Source of the DNA: Isotricha intestinalis
Taxonomy: Eukaryota > Ciliophora > Litostomatea > Vestibuliferida > Isotrichidae
NCBI GenBank assembly: GCA_023807065.1
Contig: JAJJLU010000457.1
Coordinates: 1-41,034 of the forward strand
Direction of reading: 5' to 3'
Length of the DNA: 41,034 nucleotides
Shown: positions 29,974 through 39,960 of the stretch, piece by piece
Layout: the number at the start of each line of letters is the position of its first letter
How positions within the stretch are numbered: position 1 is the first letter of the stretch
Program-made: the position numbers and the translations under genes
The notes under the pieces: model-generated
What the model saw: the letters and a program-made list of their open reading frames with translations, nothing else
Database searches by the model: none
What the model was told of the DNA's origin: nothing

Positions 29974-30318
29974 TTATAAAGACACAATCAATAAAACTAT
30001 AATATGAAAATAAGTTAATTTAATATATTTTGATTTACAATCAATAGTAACATCATCATAATCATCATTTGATTCAAATAATTGAATATGTTGTTCAATT
30101 AAAGTTAAATTCTTTTCATGAGTAGTACAAGATAAATATCTTTTGGCTTTATATAAAAAAGAATAAAAACAACAAAAAACCTTATCATCACCAGTTTTAA
30201 TATCTGTACAATTTTTAACAGTAATTGGTGTTGTACTTGTGCAAGAACTAAAATCAATGGCATTATTTACAAAGTCAAAAACCAAAAAAAACCAAAAATA
30301 GAATAAAATTTTCTTCAT
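29974..30318 (-). CDS. Small secreted Cys-rich protein, possibly membrane-anchored
   Basis: This 114-residue protein has a signal peptide (hydrophobic residues 4-15, likely cut near 19-20) and a hydrophobic C-terminus (about 98-114, ending IIVLLIVSL) that follows a short polar stretch. It thus looks like a surface protein anchored by GPI or by a C-terminal membrane segment. Six cysteines lie between them: C26, C37, C49, C50, C64 and C93, with the pair in VFCCFYSF. They could form three disulphides. Small Cys-rich surface proteins of this style are common in ciliates. I do not recognise a named family. The start at 30318 is the only Met giving a full signal peptide. Confidence 0.75.
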   Translation of the reverse strand: MKKILFYFWFFLVFDFVNNAIDFSSCTSTTPITVKNCTDIKTGDDKVFCCFYSFLYKAKRYLSCTTHEKNLTLIEQHIQLFESNDDYDDVTIDCKSKYIKLTYFHIIVLLIVSL

Positions 30319-30576
30319 TACGAAAAAAATAATTTATTAAAAAATTAACCAAAGCCCTTTAAATAAATAAACAAAATACAATAAAAAAATGAATAACTAA
30401 AAAAATTAAATAAAAATAAAATAAAAATAATAAATTTGGAATTTTGAAAATTTAACTTGTTATAAAACTTTAAATGGACCTGAATATTCTGTTTCTTTTA
30501 TTGAATTTCTCTTGATTCTATTTTTTTATTTTTTCTTCTTTAAGAGATAAATATTGGGAAGTTAATAGTGGAAATG
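30319..30576. other. Spacer with the promoter of the small secreted protein
   Basis: This lies upstream of the minus-strand secreted protein and leads into the WD40 remnant, whose 5' part may extend to about 30520 but is unreadable there. Confidence 0.4.
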
Positions 30577-31119
30577 TAAAATACTATTTTTGGACATAAT
30601 GAATGGGTTGGAAGTATTAGTATTCAATTTAAAAGAAATTTATTAAGTTCTTGTAGTGATGATAATAATGTTATCATTTGGGAAATTGATAAAGATTTTA
30701 ATTTATTTAAAAATTTAAATGGATGATAAAAATAAAATATTGTTTTTTTAAAAAACTTGTTAATGTGTTATCCAGTGATTATATAATGAATTTATATAAT
30801 AATACTATTAAAGATAAAATTTGTTTTTTAAATAAATGAAAAATTTATTGAAAAAAAGACATTAATGAATGAAATAAATAATATTAATAAAGAATATTAT
30901 TAAGTGAAAGTGTAGATAAATTTTATATTATGAGATATTTTAGATTGAATTTGCAATAAAACTTTTAATGGAAATGTTTATTGGGAAAGAAATTTATGTG
31001 AACATCAAACAGATGAAGTTCATTATAGTTTTATTGTTACTATTGCTATGAGTCCTAAATGTAAATTATTAGCTGCTGATTCTAATGATTTAACTATTAA
31101 AGTTTGGGATTATAGTTAA
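30577..31119 (+). pseudogene. Decayed WD40-repeat gene
   Basis: WD40 repeats form beta-propeller scaffolds. One repeat is clear at 30592-30723: GHNEWVGSISIQFK, then NLLSSCSDDNNVIIWEI, which has the GH, the SxSxD and the W of the WD pair. A last repeat ends at 31119 (CKLLAADSNDLTIKVWDYS, then TAA). Both are in the same frame. Between them the frame has about nine stops, and other frames carry middle pieces: VNVLSSDYIMNLYNNTIKDK near 30770 and LLSESVDKF near 30900. At 30931 a TGA stands exactly where the Trp of a WD pair belongs (IL-stop-DIL). Frameshifts and stops together mean a broken gene. CIAO1- or SEC13-like origin is possible but unproven. Confidence 0.7.
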
Positions 31120-31211
31120 CTTATATATATATTTGAAAATTTTATTTTTTTTTATTTATTTATATATTCTTTAAAAATGTATCATTTATTATTAATAAAT
31201 TATGTTTCTTT

Positions 31212-32885
31212 CTATTTTGATTTTTGAATACTTTCATAAATTGGATTCTTATATTTATGATTTATAGAATTAAAAGTATTTGAAAAATCATGTCTATTAC
31301 TAGAAGAAATATTTGATTTTGAATCATCATTTGAATTATTATTTGATAATCTTCTAAATTTATTTCTAGCATTCAATTTATTATCAATTTTATTAATATT
31401 ATTTTCATAATAAACTGCATTTTTTTTTCCTGGATTTCTTTCAGATATATAAATTAAATCTTTCCCTGTTTTATTTTTCAAAGCTAATTTTGCAGTAACT
31501 AAATGATGTTTAAAATTATTATCATTTAAATTTTGTCTTATTTTAAATTGTAAATCATGATTTTCATTTCCAAAAATATTATTTTTAGAATAATTTTTAA
31601 TATCATAAATATCAATTCCATTATCTAATAAAGTTTTAGTAATAATTTTTTCATCATATAAATTTACATTTTTAACTTCATAATTACTATTAGATATATT
31701 TTTAATATCATCAACACTTCTATTTTTTGATCTTTTTTTTAAAGTATTTTCAATAAATTGTGCAGATTGATTTGAAGAAAATTCATCAGCTAATTTTTTT
31801 TGTCTTGAAGGTTTAATATTAATTTCATTATAAAGTTTTTGAACTTTTTCTCTTTCAATAGTAGCATTATTATTATTAATTAATTCTTTTCTCAATTGAA
31901 AACCATTTAAATATTGACTTTCAAAATTACTATTAGTATTATTTCTTTCATTTTTTGAAATAATATCATTTTGAATTTTTCTTTGAAAAGCGGTTTTATT
32001 AAAATTATCTTTATAATTTAAAGCATTTTCTCTAGTTGTATATAATTCTAAATTATTATTTTTCCAATCAATTCCATTTATATTAGCTGGAGTTCTTGTT
32101 ATATTTGAAGATGATCTTAAATAATTTTTTATTTTTTTTTCTTGTTTATTACTTCTTGGAGAATTATTTAATGTTAAATACCTTTTTTTATATTCTTCTG
32201 TAAAAGTATTATTAAAAGTATCTTGATTTGATAAATTAAATATATTTGATTCTAACATTTTAATTTTTGTTATTTTTGGGTTTTCAATATCACTAAATTT
32301 TAAATTTTCTTTTTTTGAATTTCCAATATTATTATTCTTAGTTACTCTAATAAAAGAAGGAGTTTCCTTTTTTTTATTATCTTCTTGTAAACTTTTTTCT
32401 TCATTTGATAAAATATTTCTTCTCCATCTTCCTGTACTTGAACATCTATTTCCATAAATATTTTTCATTTTTCTTTCATAGGCATTTTCAACAGTCATAA
32501 AATTATCAGGATTATAATTACTAACATAATTATTTTTTTTAACAATATAATCTTTATCATTTCCAAAATATAATTTAGATAAATTTTTCTTTGCTGTCAT
32601 TATTGTTTTTTTTTGAGTAATTTCTTTATTTTTTATATTTAATATATCTGTTGATGGTTTTGCAACTAATGTTTTTCCTGTTTTTAATTTTGTTGAACTT
32701 GGAGGTTTTGATATTAAATTAAAATGATCTTCATTTTTTAAATTTTGTTTTTTTGAATTTAAAAATCTTCCTTGTGTATTTCCCATTGAAGCTTTCATAT
32801 CTTGAATTTCTGGTGTTAAATTAAAAATATCTGAACTCATTAAACTATTATGTATTTCTTTGTTTGTTTTACGATTTGTATTCAT
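31212..32885 (-). CDS. Disordered Asn/Lys-rich protein of unknown function (557 aa)
   Basis: I do not recognise a domain. Most of the chain is Asn, Lys, Ser and Thr in low-complexity order. One stretch stands out as less repetitive and probably conserved: 134-158 (NAYERKMKNIYGNRCSSTGR, then WRRNIL). The only cysteine I noticed is in it, at residue 148. Another short helical piece is near 345-365 (REKVQKLYNEINIKPSRQKK). No signal peptide or membrane segment is present. Such proteins are often cytoskeletal or cortical in ciliates, but there is no sequence proof here. It ends at TAG. The unbroken 1.67-kb frame makes the gene itself secure. Confidence 0.7.
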   Translation of the reverse strand: MNTNRKTNKEIHNSLMSSDIFNLTPEIQDMKASMGNTQGRFLNSKKQNLKNEDHFNLISKPPSSTKLKTGKTLVAKPSTDILNIKNKEITQKKTIMTAKKNLSKLYFGNDKDYIVKKNNYVSNYNPDNFMTVENAYERKMKNIYGNRCSSTGRWRRNILSNEEKSLQEDNKKKETPSFIRVTKNNNIGNSKKENLKFSDIENPKITKIKMLESNIFNLSNQDTFNNTFTEEYKKRYLTLNNSPRSNKQEKKIKNYLRSSSNITRTPANINGIDWKNNNLELYTTRENALNYKDNFNKTAFQRKIQNDIISKNERNNTNSNFESQYLNGFQLRKELINNNNATIEREKVQKLYNEINIKPSRQKKLADEFSSNQSAQFIENTLKKRSKNRSVDDIKNISNSNYEVKNVNLYDEKIITKTLLDNGIDIYDIKNYSKNNIFGNENHDLQFKIRQNLNDNNFKHHLVTAKLALKNKTGKDLIYISERNPGKKNAVYYENNINKIDNKLNARNKFRRLSNNNSNDDSKSNISSSNRHDFSNTFNSINHKYKNPIYESIQKSK

Positions 32886-33416
32886 CCTTTTTTTTAAAAC
32901 TTAAAAATTTAAAAAAATATTTTAATATGGGTTAAATATATTATTTAATTTTTAAAAATGATAAAACGAATGAACAAAATTTATCAAAATTTTCATTTAT
33001 TTTTTTGGAACTATATGTTGTAAATTGTTTACATTTTAGAACTTTAAAGAAAACAAAATATAAATAAATGACTTTTATCAATATAGATATTTATATTACT
33101 AAATATTAAGAAAAAAAAAATTTTAAAACAAATTATCATTGTTTTTTCAAATTATTTTTATTTAATTTAATTATTTTATTTAAATCATTTTAAATTCCTT
33201 GGATGTTTTTTTCTCATTTTTACATTTTAAATATACTTCTAAAAATATTAATCATCAAATTCTGATTTTCTTAATCTTTAAATTTATTATTTTTGATTAA
33301 AATAGTTGTAAAAAATTTATATTTTAATAATTTATTTAAAGTACTTTAAAAAATAATATTCAATTAAAAATATTAGGTCAATTATAATAAATTTATTAAA
33401 ATAATTTAATATTTTA
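32886..33416. other. Spacer between two minus-strand genes
   Basis: No gene or RNA structure is visible. It holds the promoter of the 557-aa gene near 32886 and the 3' flank of the 718-aa gene. Confidence 0.45.
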
Positions 33417-35573
33417 TTATTTTTTATTTATTGTAGAATACATATCCATAAAATTTTTACTAGGATTATTTTTATTTGTTTTATTTATAGTTTTAGAAGA
33501 ATTTTCGCTAAATAATAATCTTTCACTATTAGAACCTTTAGAATTTCTAGAATTATTATTAGTATTTTGTAACAATTGTTTAAATCCTTTTATTTGAAAT
33601 CCTTTAATATTAATTTCAGGTTTATTAGAAAAAACTGAATTTTTAATTTTTTTAATTTTATGTTTATCATTATTTCCTAAAAAAGTACTTTTAGAATGAA
33701 AATGATTATAAGTTTTCATAATTTTATTATATTCTGGTGAATTTGGAGGACTTTTAGAATTATTATTATTATCTCTTTGAGATTTATTATCAGGACTAAA
33801 ATATTTAGAATTAATTGCTATTGATAAACTATCTGTCATATTATTATTTTTTTTATTTTTATTATTATTTTTACTTCTATTTATATCTGAATTTATTGTT
33901 TTATAATCTTTATTTTTATTATTTCCATAAGATGTATTTTGAATAAAATTTTTTTTTGATGAAATTGACATTGAAATTCTTTTATTTGAAGATAAATTTT
34001 TTATTTTTTTAATTTTTGAATTTAACATTTGCATTAATTCAGGAGAAAATGAATTTTTAGATTCTCTTGTAGTATAAGGAATAGTTTCTTTAATATTTAT
34101 AGTTCTAATTAAATTTTCATTTTTTTTCTCTTTATTTTTTTTCTTTTGATATGAAGATTGAAGATTTGAACTTTGCAATTTACTCATTGAAAAAGCATTT
34201 TTATTATGATAACTAGAAATTAAACCTTGTCCATGTGAAGAAGAAGAAGAAGATAAAGTTTTCATATGATTTGTTGATGAAGAAATTTTATTAAATTGAA
34301 GGTTATTCCTTGAAGGAGATATTATATTTTTATTTTTTGATTTTTTTTTTGTTTGAGATGTATTATTCATATTTGAATAAAATGTATTTTTATTTAATTC
34401 TTTTATTACTTTTACTATAAAATCTTTATTTTTATTTGAAAGTAAATTTGTCAGTAAATTTTGCTTTTTAACTCCTGTATTATGTGAATATGTTGTATTA
34501 TTATTTTTATTAGAAAGATTATTATTTCTTGAATTTGAACTAACATAAATTGTATTACTGTTATTATAATAAATATTATTATTTTTTGAAGCCATATCTA
34601 TTGTAGATGAAACTTTTGTATTTTTTGAATTTATACTATTTAAACTTAATATATTATTATTTTTCTTTCCTAAATTACTATTATTTGAACTGTTATTAAA
34701 AGCATTATCAATATTTCTATTATAATTTCTCCCTTTAATTTTATTACTTGTTTGATTAAAATTATGAATATTTAATTTATTTTTTTCATTATTAGTTTTC
34801 TTATTATTATTGCCTTTATCATAATTTTCAGCATTAGAAATTCTTTTAATAATATTCTCAAGAGAAATATTTTTACTTTCAGTTCTACTATTTCTAATTC
34901 CAAAAAATTTTTTGATCCCACTAGTATCAGTTTGATCTAAAATAGAATCAAGTGCCATAGTAGTAAAAACAGGATCATCATCATCTTTAATTTTAATTAA
35001 TCCCCTTTTAATTCTTTCTTGTTTTTCTTCTAAATCTTGTTGATTATCAATAACTCTTTGTTTTCTTTGAATATTCTTATAAATATATTTTGATTCAGGT
35101 AATATAACATAATTAGGAAAAATAACTGAACAACTATCATAATATTCATAAATTTTTGGAAGACATTCTTTACTTTCATTTAATAAATATAATTTCTGAA
35201 GAAATTCTGATGTATCACCACTAATTAAAAAATCTTTAAAAACTGCTACAATATGAGTACTATCATTACAAATAATTTCATTTATTATTTTGATATTGTA
35301 AAAATCTTCTTCGTTTGAATAAAAATCATTAAATTTTTTAAAGACATATTGTTCTAATTTTAACATTGATGATATGTGAGTGTGGTTTATTTGTTGAAAT
35401 ATTTTTTTTATTTTTTCTTCTTGATCATTGGTTGTGTTTTTTGTATTTTCACTATTATTTTTTGAACTTATTGAATTTGTTTTATTTATATTTAATACTT
35501 GTTTTATTTGAGATGATTTTGCTGAGACATGAGAAAGAGAAGAAGAAGATTTATTTGTTTGTTCATTCTTCAT
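33417..35573 (-). CDS. Ciliate-type protein with a conserved N-terminal helical domain and a Ser/Asn-rich tail
   Basis: Residues 52-225 form a compact, non-repetitive domain: EEKIKKIFQQINHTHISSML, then VFKDFLISGDTSEFLQKLYL and the block VIFPNYVILPESKYIYKNIQ followed by RKQRVID (149-176). I recall similar blocks (LPE-x-KY-x-x-KNIQRKQR) in uncharacterised proteins of other ciliates, so this is likely a lineage-specific family; the function is unknown to me. Residues 230-718 are disordered and rich in Ser, Asn and Lys, with many SSS and NNN runs. No signal peptide or membrane segment is seen. With 718 residues it is the second-longest protein in the window. Confidence 0.75.
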   Translation of the reverse strand: MKNEQTNKSSSSLSHVSAKSSQIKQVLNINKTNSISSKNNSENTKNTTNDQEEKIKKIFQQINHTHISSMLKLEQYVFKKFNDFYSNEEDFYNIKIINEIICNDSTHIVAVFKDFLISGDTSEFLQKLYLLNESKECLPKIYEYYDSCSVIFPNYVILPESKYIYKNIQRKQRVIDNQQDLEEKQERIKRGLIKIKDDDDPVFTTMALDSILDQTDTSGIKKFFGIRNSRTESKNISLENIIKRISNAENYDKGNNNKKTNNEKNKLNIHNFNQTSNKIKGRNYNRNIDNAFNNSSNNSNLGKKNNNILSLNSINSKNTKVSSTIDMASKNNNIYYNNSNTIYVSSNSRNNNLSNKNNNTTYSHNTGVKKQNLLTNLLSNKNKDFIVKVIKELNKNTFYSNMNNTSQTKKKSKNKNIISPSRNNLQFNKISSSTNHMKTLSSSSSSHGQGLISSYHNKNAFSMSKLQSSNLQSSYQKKKNKEKKNENLIRTINIKETIPYTTRESKNSFSPELMQMLNSKIKKIKNLSSNKRISMSISSKKNFIQNTSYGNNKNKDYKTINSDINRSKNNNKNKKNNNMTDSLSIAINSKYFSPDNKSQRDNNNNSKSPPNSPEYNKIMKTYNHFHSKSTFLGNNDKHKIKKIKNSVFSNKPEINIKGFQIKGFKQLLQNTNNNSRNSKGSNSERLLFSENSSKTINKTNKNNPSKNFMDMYSTINKK

Positions 35574-36341
35574 ATTAGTATAATTTAATTAAATTAAATT
35601 TTTTTTCATTTATTTTTTATCAATTATTTAATTATAAATATTTTATTTTTAATAAAGATTTATTTATAGAAAAAATTTGAATTCTGATAAACAATAAACT
35701 TTAAATTTTTATAAAATTGTTTTAAATTAAAAAATAAGTTTATATTTAAAATTAAAATATAAAGAAAACTATATTTGGTTTTGGATATTTAAAAAATTTT
35801 TTTCAAAATTTTAATGAAAAAAATTTTAAAATTTTTTAATATTTTTCATACAACTTTATTTAGTTTCATTCCTCTTACTCTTATAAAATTTTTTTTTAAT
35901 TCAATAATAAATTTTATGTCAATTTTATTTATTTAATTAAAATAATTTATTAATTTTATTTTAATTATAATAAATTCATTTTAATCTTATTAATTTAGAA
36001 GATAATGAGAAAATAATTTAATATCATTATAATATTTAGATAATTTATTCATAATCATGATGATAATCACTTTTTAAAAAACTTTTTTTTTTAATTTTAA
36101 TGATTCTTTATTTAATTAAATTTGAAAATATATAAAATACTCATTTAAAGACATTTTTGAATTGTAAACTTTTTTTTCACTTTTAAATAAAATACTTTAT
36201 CTAATAAAAATCAAATTTAGAAATTACAATTTAGATAAATGAATTCTCTAAGCATGTTAATTATATTTAAAAAATAAATTTTATAATTTTTGTTTTGGAA
36301 TCAATAATTTATTATATAAATTAATAATAAACATAAATTAA
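35574..36341. other. Spacer between two minus-strand genes
   Basis: No gene is visible. It is among the most AT-rich parts of the window, with many TAATTTA-like palindromes and poly-A/T runs. It holds the promoter of the 718-aa gene near 35574. Confidence 0.45.
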
Positions 36342-38333
36342 TTATATATTATCAAGTTTTTCATCAATTTTCGCTAATAATTTTTTGAAATCATCTAATG
36401 CCACAGTATGACTTTCTTCAATATATTTATTTTTAACTTCATTTCTTTTATTTTCATTTCCTTTAATATCATTATTCTTATTTTTACTTTTATTATTTTT
36501 ATTATCAAAAATGTTATTATCTTTTTTTTTATTTAAATTAATATTTTCCTTAATATTATTATCATAATTGATATTATTATTAACATTTTTATTATTAGGA
36601 ATCTTCTCAGTGGGATTATTATTATTATTTAATTGTCCAAATATATTTTTATTTTGCTGATTATTTAAAGAATTTGTTAAAATTATATTTTTATTTATTA
36701 AATTGTTATTAGGAGAAGGACTAGAAGTGAAAGAATTATTTAAAGAATTATTTTGAAGAGCAGGTAACATTTTATTACTATCAATTTTCATATTAGAATT
36801 CAAATTATCATTATTATTATTATTATCATTAGTATTTTTAAAAGTAAATTTTTTTCCTATTGTATTATTATTATATAAAGATAAATTTTTTATATTATTT
36901 TGATAATTTATATCCATATTTTGTTTTTGGTTTTCCAAAATCAAAATTTTCTTTTTTAAATTTTGGATTTCTGAAATTAATTTTTTTTCTTTGATTTTCA
37001 TTTGTTTAAAAATATTTTTAAATTTTTTTTCCATTTCATCTTTTTTGATATTTTCTTTATATGATTTTTGATGAACTTTATTAATTTTATTTTCAATATA
37101 TTTTTGTAATTTTTGAATAGTATTTTTTGCAATAACTAAATTATCCAAAATTTCTTTATTTTCATTTTCTATTTTTACTTTATCTTTCATTAAAATATTA
37201 ATTTTTTCATTAAATTCAATTATATCATTTTCTTTAGATTGTTGATAAATTACAATATCATTTTCTTTAATTTGAACTTCATTTTCCATTTCTTGAATTT
37301 GATTTGTTAATTCGTTAATTCTTATTTCACTATTTTGTAAAGCTATTTTATATTCATTTTGTTCATTATTTATTATTTCTAAAGTTTGTGTTAAATTAAG
37401 TATTTCTGATTCTGTTTCATACAATTTATTTTTATATAATGTTACTTGATTATTTAAATCTTCATTTTGATTTTTTATTGTATGAAGTTCCTCTTCATAA
37501 TTTAATTTTTGCTCTTTTAAATCTTTTTCAAGTTGATTTATTTTTTTTTCATTTTCTTCAATTTTTAAACTTTGTTTATTTATTTCTTTTTCTTTTTTAC
37601 TTAATTCATTTTTATTTTCAAAATCTTTTTCTTCTAATTTTGTTTTCAAAGATTCATTTTCTACTTTTATATTTGAATGTTCATATTTTATTTTTTCATT
37701 TTCAATTCTTAATTCATCTATTTTTGTATTTAAAGATGAAATTTCTTCCATTAATTCATTTTTTATTTTAGTTTCTTTTTCTTGATATTTTTTATTTAAT
37801 CTTTCTTCTTTTTCAGAAAAATTTTTTTCTAATTCACTCAGATGTTCTTCAAATAATTTATTATTTTGAGAATCTTCTTCAAATTGTTTTAATTTATCTT
37901 TTTTTTCTTTTAATTTTTTTTCTAAATCTAAATTTTTCTCTTTTAATGTTTCAATTTCTGTTTTAAGTTGATTATTTTTATTTTCTAATTTAATAAACTT
38001 TTCATTAAATAAAGGATAACTATCTTGAAATTCTTTTATTGTATTATCTTTAGATTTCAAATTTTCTTTTAATTTCAATATTTCATTGTTAAGATAATTA
38101 ATTTGATTTTCATACTGTTTATTTATTTGAATAATATTTATATCATTTGAATTTATTTTTTTAAATTTTTTGTTTTTACGAAATGAATAATTATTATGAT
38201 TTTTAAAATTTGGTTGATATCTCTTATCTTCAATATCTGAATCAGTTAAGTAATTTGCAGTATCACTTTGATATTCATTTGGAGTATTAATTTCTGTTTC
38301 TGATATTAATTCTTCTGGATTATTTTCTATCAT
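36342..38333 (-). CDS. Long coiled-coil protein (663 aa)
   Basis: Residues 70 to about 490 are almost continuous coiled coil: Glu/Lys-rich heptads with Leu, Ile or Asn at the core positions (for example KLENKNNQLKTEIETLKEKN). Residues 1-60 are acidic and then basic. An Asn-rich disordered segment runs from about 500 to 635. The last 25 residues (SHTVALDDFKKLLAKIDEKL) look like a separate short helical motif. It is probably a structural protein of the cytoskeleton, basal bodies or Golgi, but coiled-coil composition alone cannot decide. No motor, kinase or membrane segment is present. Confidence 0.75.
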   Translation of the reverse strand: MIENNPEELISETEINTPNEYQSDTANYLTDSDIEDKRYQPNFKNHNNYSFRKNKKFKKINSNDINIIQINKQYENQINYLNNEILKLKENLKSKDNTIKEFQDSYPLFNEKFIKLENKNNQLKTEIETLKEKNLDLEKKLKEKKDKLKQFEEDSQNNKLFEEHLSELEKNFSEKEERLNKKYQEKETKIKNELMEEISSLNTKIDELRIENEKIKYEHSNIKVENESLKTKLEEKDFENKNELSKKEKEINKQSLKIEENEKKINQLEKDLKEQKLNYEEELHTIKNQNEDLNNQVTLYKNKLYETESEILNLTQTLEIINNEQNEYKIALQNSEIRINELTNQIQEMENEVQIKENDIVIYQQSKENDIIEFNEKINILMKDKVKIENENKEILDNLVIAKNTIQKLQKYIENKINKVHQKSYKENIKKDEMEKKFKNIFKQMKIKEKKLISEIQNLKKKILILENQKQNMDINYQNNIKNLSLYNNNTIGKKFTFKNTNDNNNNNDNLNSNMKIDSNKMLPALQNNSLNNSFTSSPSPNNNLINKNIILTNSLNNQQNKNIFGQLNNNNNPTEKIPNNKNVNNNINYDNNIKENINLNKKKDNNIFDNKNNKSKNKNNDIKGNENKRNEVKNKYIEESHTVALDDFKKLLAKIDEKLDNI

Positions 38334-38528
38334 TTTTATATTTTTTTAAATATTGAATTTTTATTATTTATTTATTCATTTTTTTTTCATGTCTTTATAT
38401 AATATTTTTTAATGTTATTTAATCTAAATTTCAATCATCAAATTAATATATCAATTTATTTGAAAATAATTTTTTAAAAGAAAGAAAAAAATAAATGTTT
38501 ATTTTATTTAAAGGATGTATGAAAAAAA

Positions 38529-38627
38529 CAATCCCCTCTTTTATTATCAAAGTGTTTTTTTAATATTTTTTATCTCATAAGTATTATAATATTGTTAATA
38601 TGAATTTTAGTGTAAATAAAGGGGATT
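38529..38627. repeat. Inverted repeat whose arms match the telomere unit
   Basis: The left arm AATCCCC (38530-38536, preceded by C and followed by TCTTTTATT) is complementary to the right arm GGGGATT (38621-38627, preceded by AAATAAA). The pairing extends imperfectly beyond the seven core bases (about 8 plus 5-6 bp with a bulge). The arms are 84 bases apart. AATCCCC is exactly one unit of the terminal repeat on the C-rich strand, and runs of four C or G are very rare in this window. Confidence 0.5.
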
Positions 38628-39120
38628 CGATATAAATCCAAGAAATAAAATTTATTTAATATATTTTTTAATTTATGAAAAAAACATAATTTTCAATCAG
38701 AAATAAAATTGAAAACAATTTTATATACAATAATTCTTTTATTATATATAAGATTCAATTGGTTTTTTATGAATATTTTTTGAATTAAATTATAGGTGAT
38801 ATTTAAGATAAAAAACACTTCAATTAAGAAAAACATGAAATAAATATTGATTAGCTTTTTTAAAAAATTTATATTTTTCATTAAAAGTAATATTAAATAT
38901 ATCTTATTTATATGTTATAAAATAAATTAAAATTAATAACTTTAAGTTAGAATTGGACTAAAATATTTTAATGTATTAAAAACCTTTAAAACTCCAAACA
39001 TAATTCTTTTTTTGCAAACAGACAAATATTTTTTATTTATTTAAATATACACAATCTGATAAAATAATATAAAATAATCATTTTTTCATTTTAAATCAAA
39101 AATAATAATCATCTATTTGA

Positions 39121-39200
39121 AAGTCGTTTTTAACATTTCGCAATAATTATATATATAAACAGAAAAAAATAATTTTTTTTCTTATTCTTCGTTACGACTT
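39121..39200. other. Possible structured noncoding RNA segment
   Basis: AAGTCGT (39121-39127) and ACGACTT (39194-39200) form a perfect outer stem. AAC (39132-39134) pairs with GTT (39191-39193), and AATTAT (39145-39150) pairs with ATAATT (39169-39174), so the pairs nest as in a long hairpin. CpG is scarce in this window, yet three or four occur here. The strand is undetermined. It could also be a chance palindrome. Confidence 0.3.
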
Positions 39201-39597
39201 ATTTATAAATTAATAAAAAAAGTAATGAATTTTTTTGTAAAAAGTAACTAATAAATATTAATATTTCAATAATCAAAAGCTATTCACTTATATTTTTCTC
39301 TTGTTTTTTTTTGTTATATAGTAGATTTAATTGAAAAATAAAATATATCTATCAATATAAGTTTATAAATCAATAAATAAATTTATCAAAATCAAAAAAC
39401 AAAAAGAATAATTTGATTTGAATTAATGAATATATTTTCAAGATAATTTTAGAAACATATATATATATTAAAAATTAGAAATTATTGGTTTTTACATAAT
39501 TTCATACAAATATATAATATGACAATAAATTTTTTTATATTTATATTTTAAAATTAAAAATTACTCACATAATTAAACATTTAAAAAAATAATAAAA

Positions 39598-39960
39598 TTA
39601 ATGCTTTTTATTCTTTTTATTTCCTTTCATTTTTAATTTTTTCATTTGTTTCTCTAATTGATGAAGATTTTTTTCTAAAATTAAATTTTCATTCTGAAAA
39701 CTTATATCAGATACAAAAATAATATTACTACTTTTAATAATTGATGTTTCTTTTTCTTTTGCAATTTTTTTTTTAATTTGTTTTGGATCATTGTCATTAG
39801 TTAAATTAATGTTTATATCATAATCATCAAGATCTATTGATTTCAAAGCTTCTTTTTTTTCTATTAAAATTTTGGCTGAATCTATAATTTTAAAAGGTAT
39901 TGATTGTTTTTTTTTTATTTGTAAAACAGGATTTTGTTTATTATTATTTTTTAAAGACAT
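39598..39960 (-). CDS. Small Lys-rich protein of unknown function (120 aa)
   Basis: No family is recognised. Residues 90-120 (NENLILEKNLHQLEKQMKKL) form a likely short coiled coil with a very basic end. Residues 20-75 are charged, with a DDYDININ-type acidic patch. It has no signal peptide or membrane segment. The short length and simple composition leave some doubt, but the frame has a good codon pattern and a Met start. Confidence 0.55.
   Translation of the reverse strand: MSLKNNNKQNPVLQIKKKQSIPFKIIDSAKILIEKKEALKSIDLDDYDININLTNDNDPKQIKKKIAKEKETSIIKSSNIIFVSDISFQNENLILEKNLHQLEKQMKKLKMKGNKKNKKH

Larger units (their letters stand above)
38334..39597. other. Long spacer with two structured segments
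   Basis: No protein gene is supported. A minus-strand frame at 38693-38881 is all Ile, Leu, Phe and Lys, as expected from AT-rich noise. Two inverted-repeat segments with unusual C and G content are listed separately (38529-38627 and 39121-39200). The promoter of the coiled-coil gene lies near 38334. Confidence 0.5.

Noticed and set aside
37439..37771. A 110-aa plus-strand Leu/Phe-rich frame
   Set aside because: It is the antisense of coiled-coil Glu/Lys codons, which always give Leu/Phe runs.
38693..38881. A 62-aa minus-strand frame
   Set aside because: The translation is Ile/Leu/Phe/Lys/Asn noise typical of AT-rich spacer, with no domain or signal-peptide logic.
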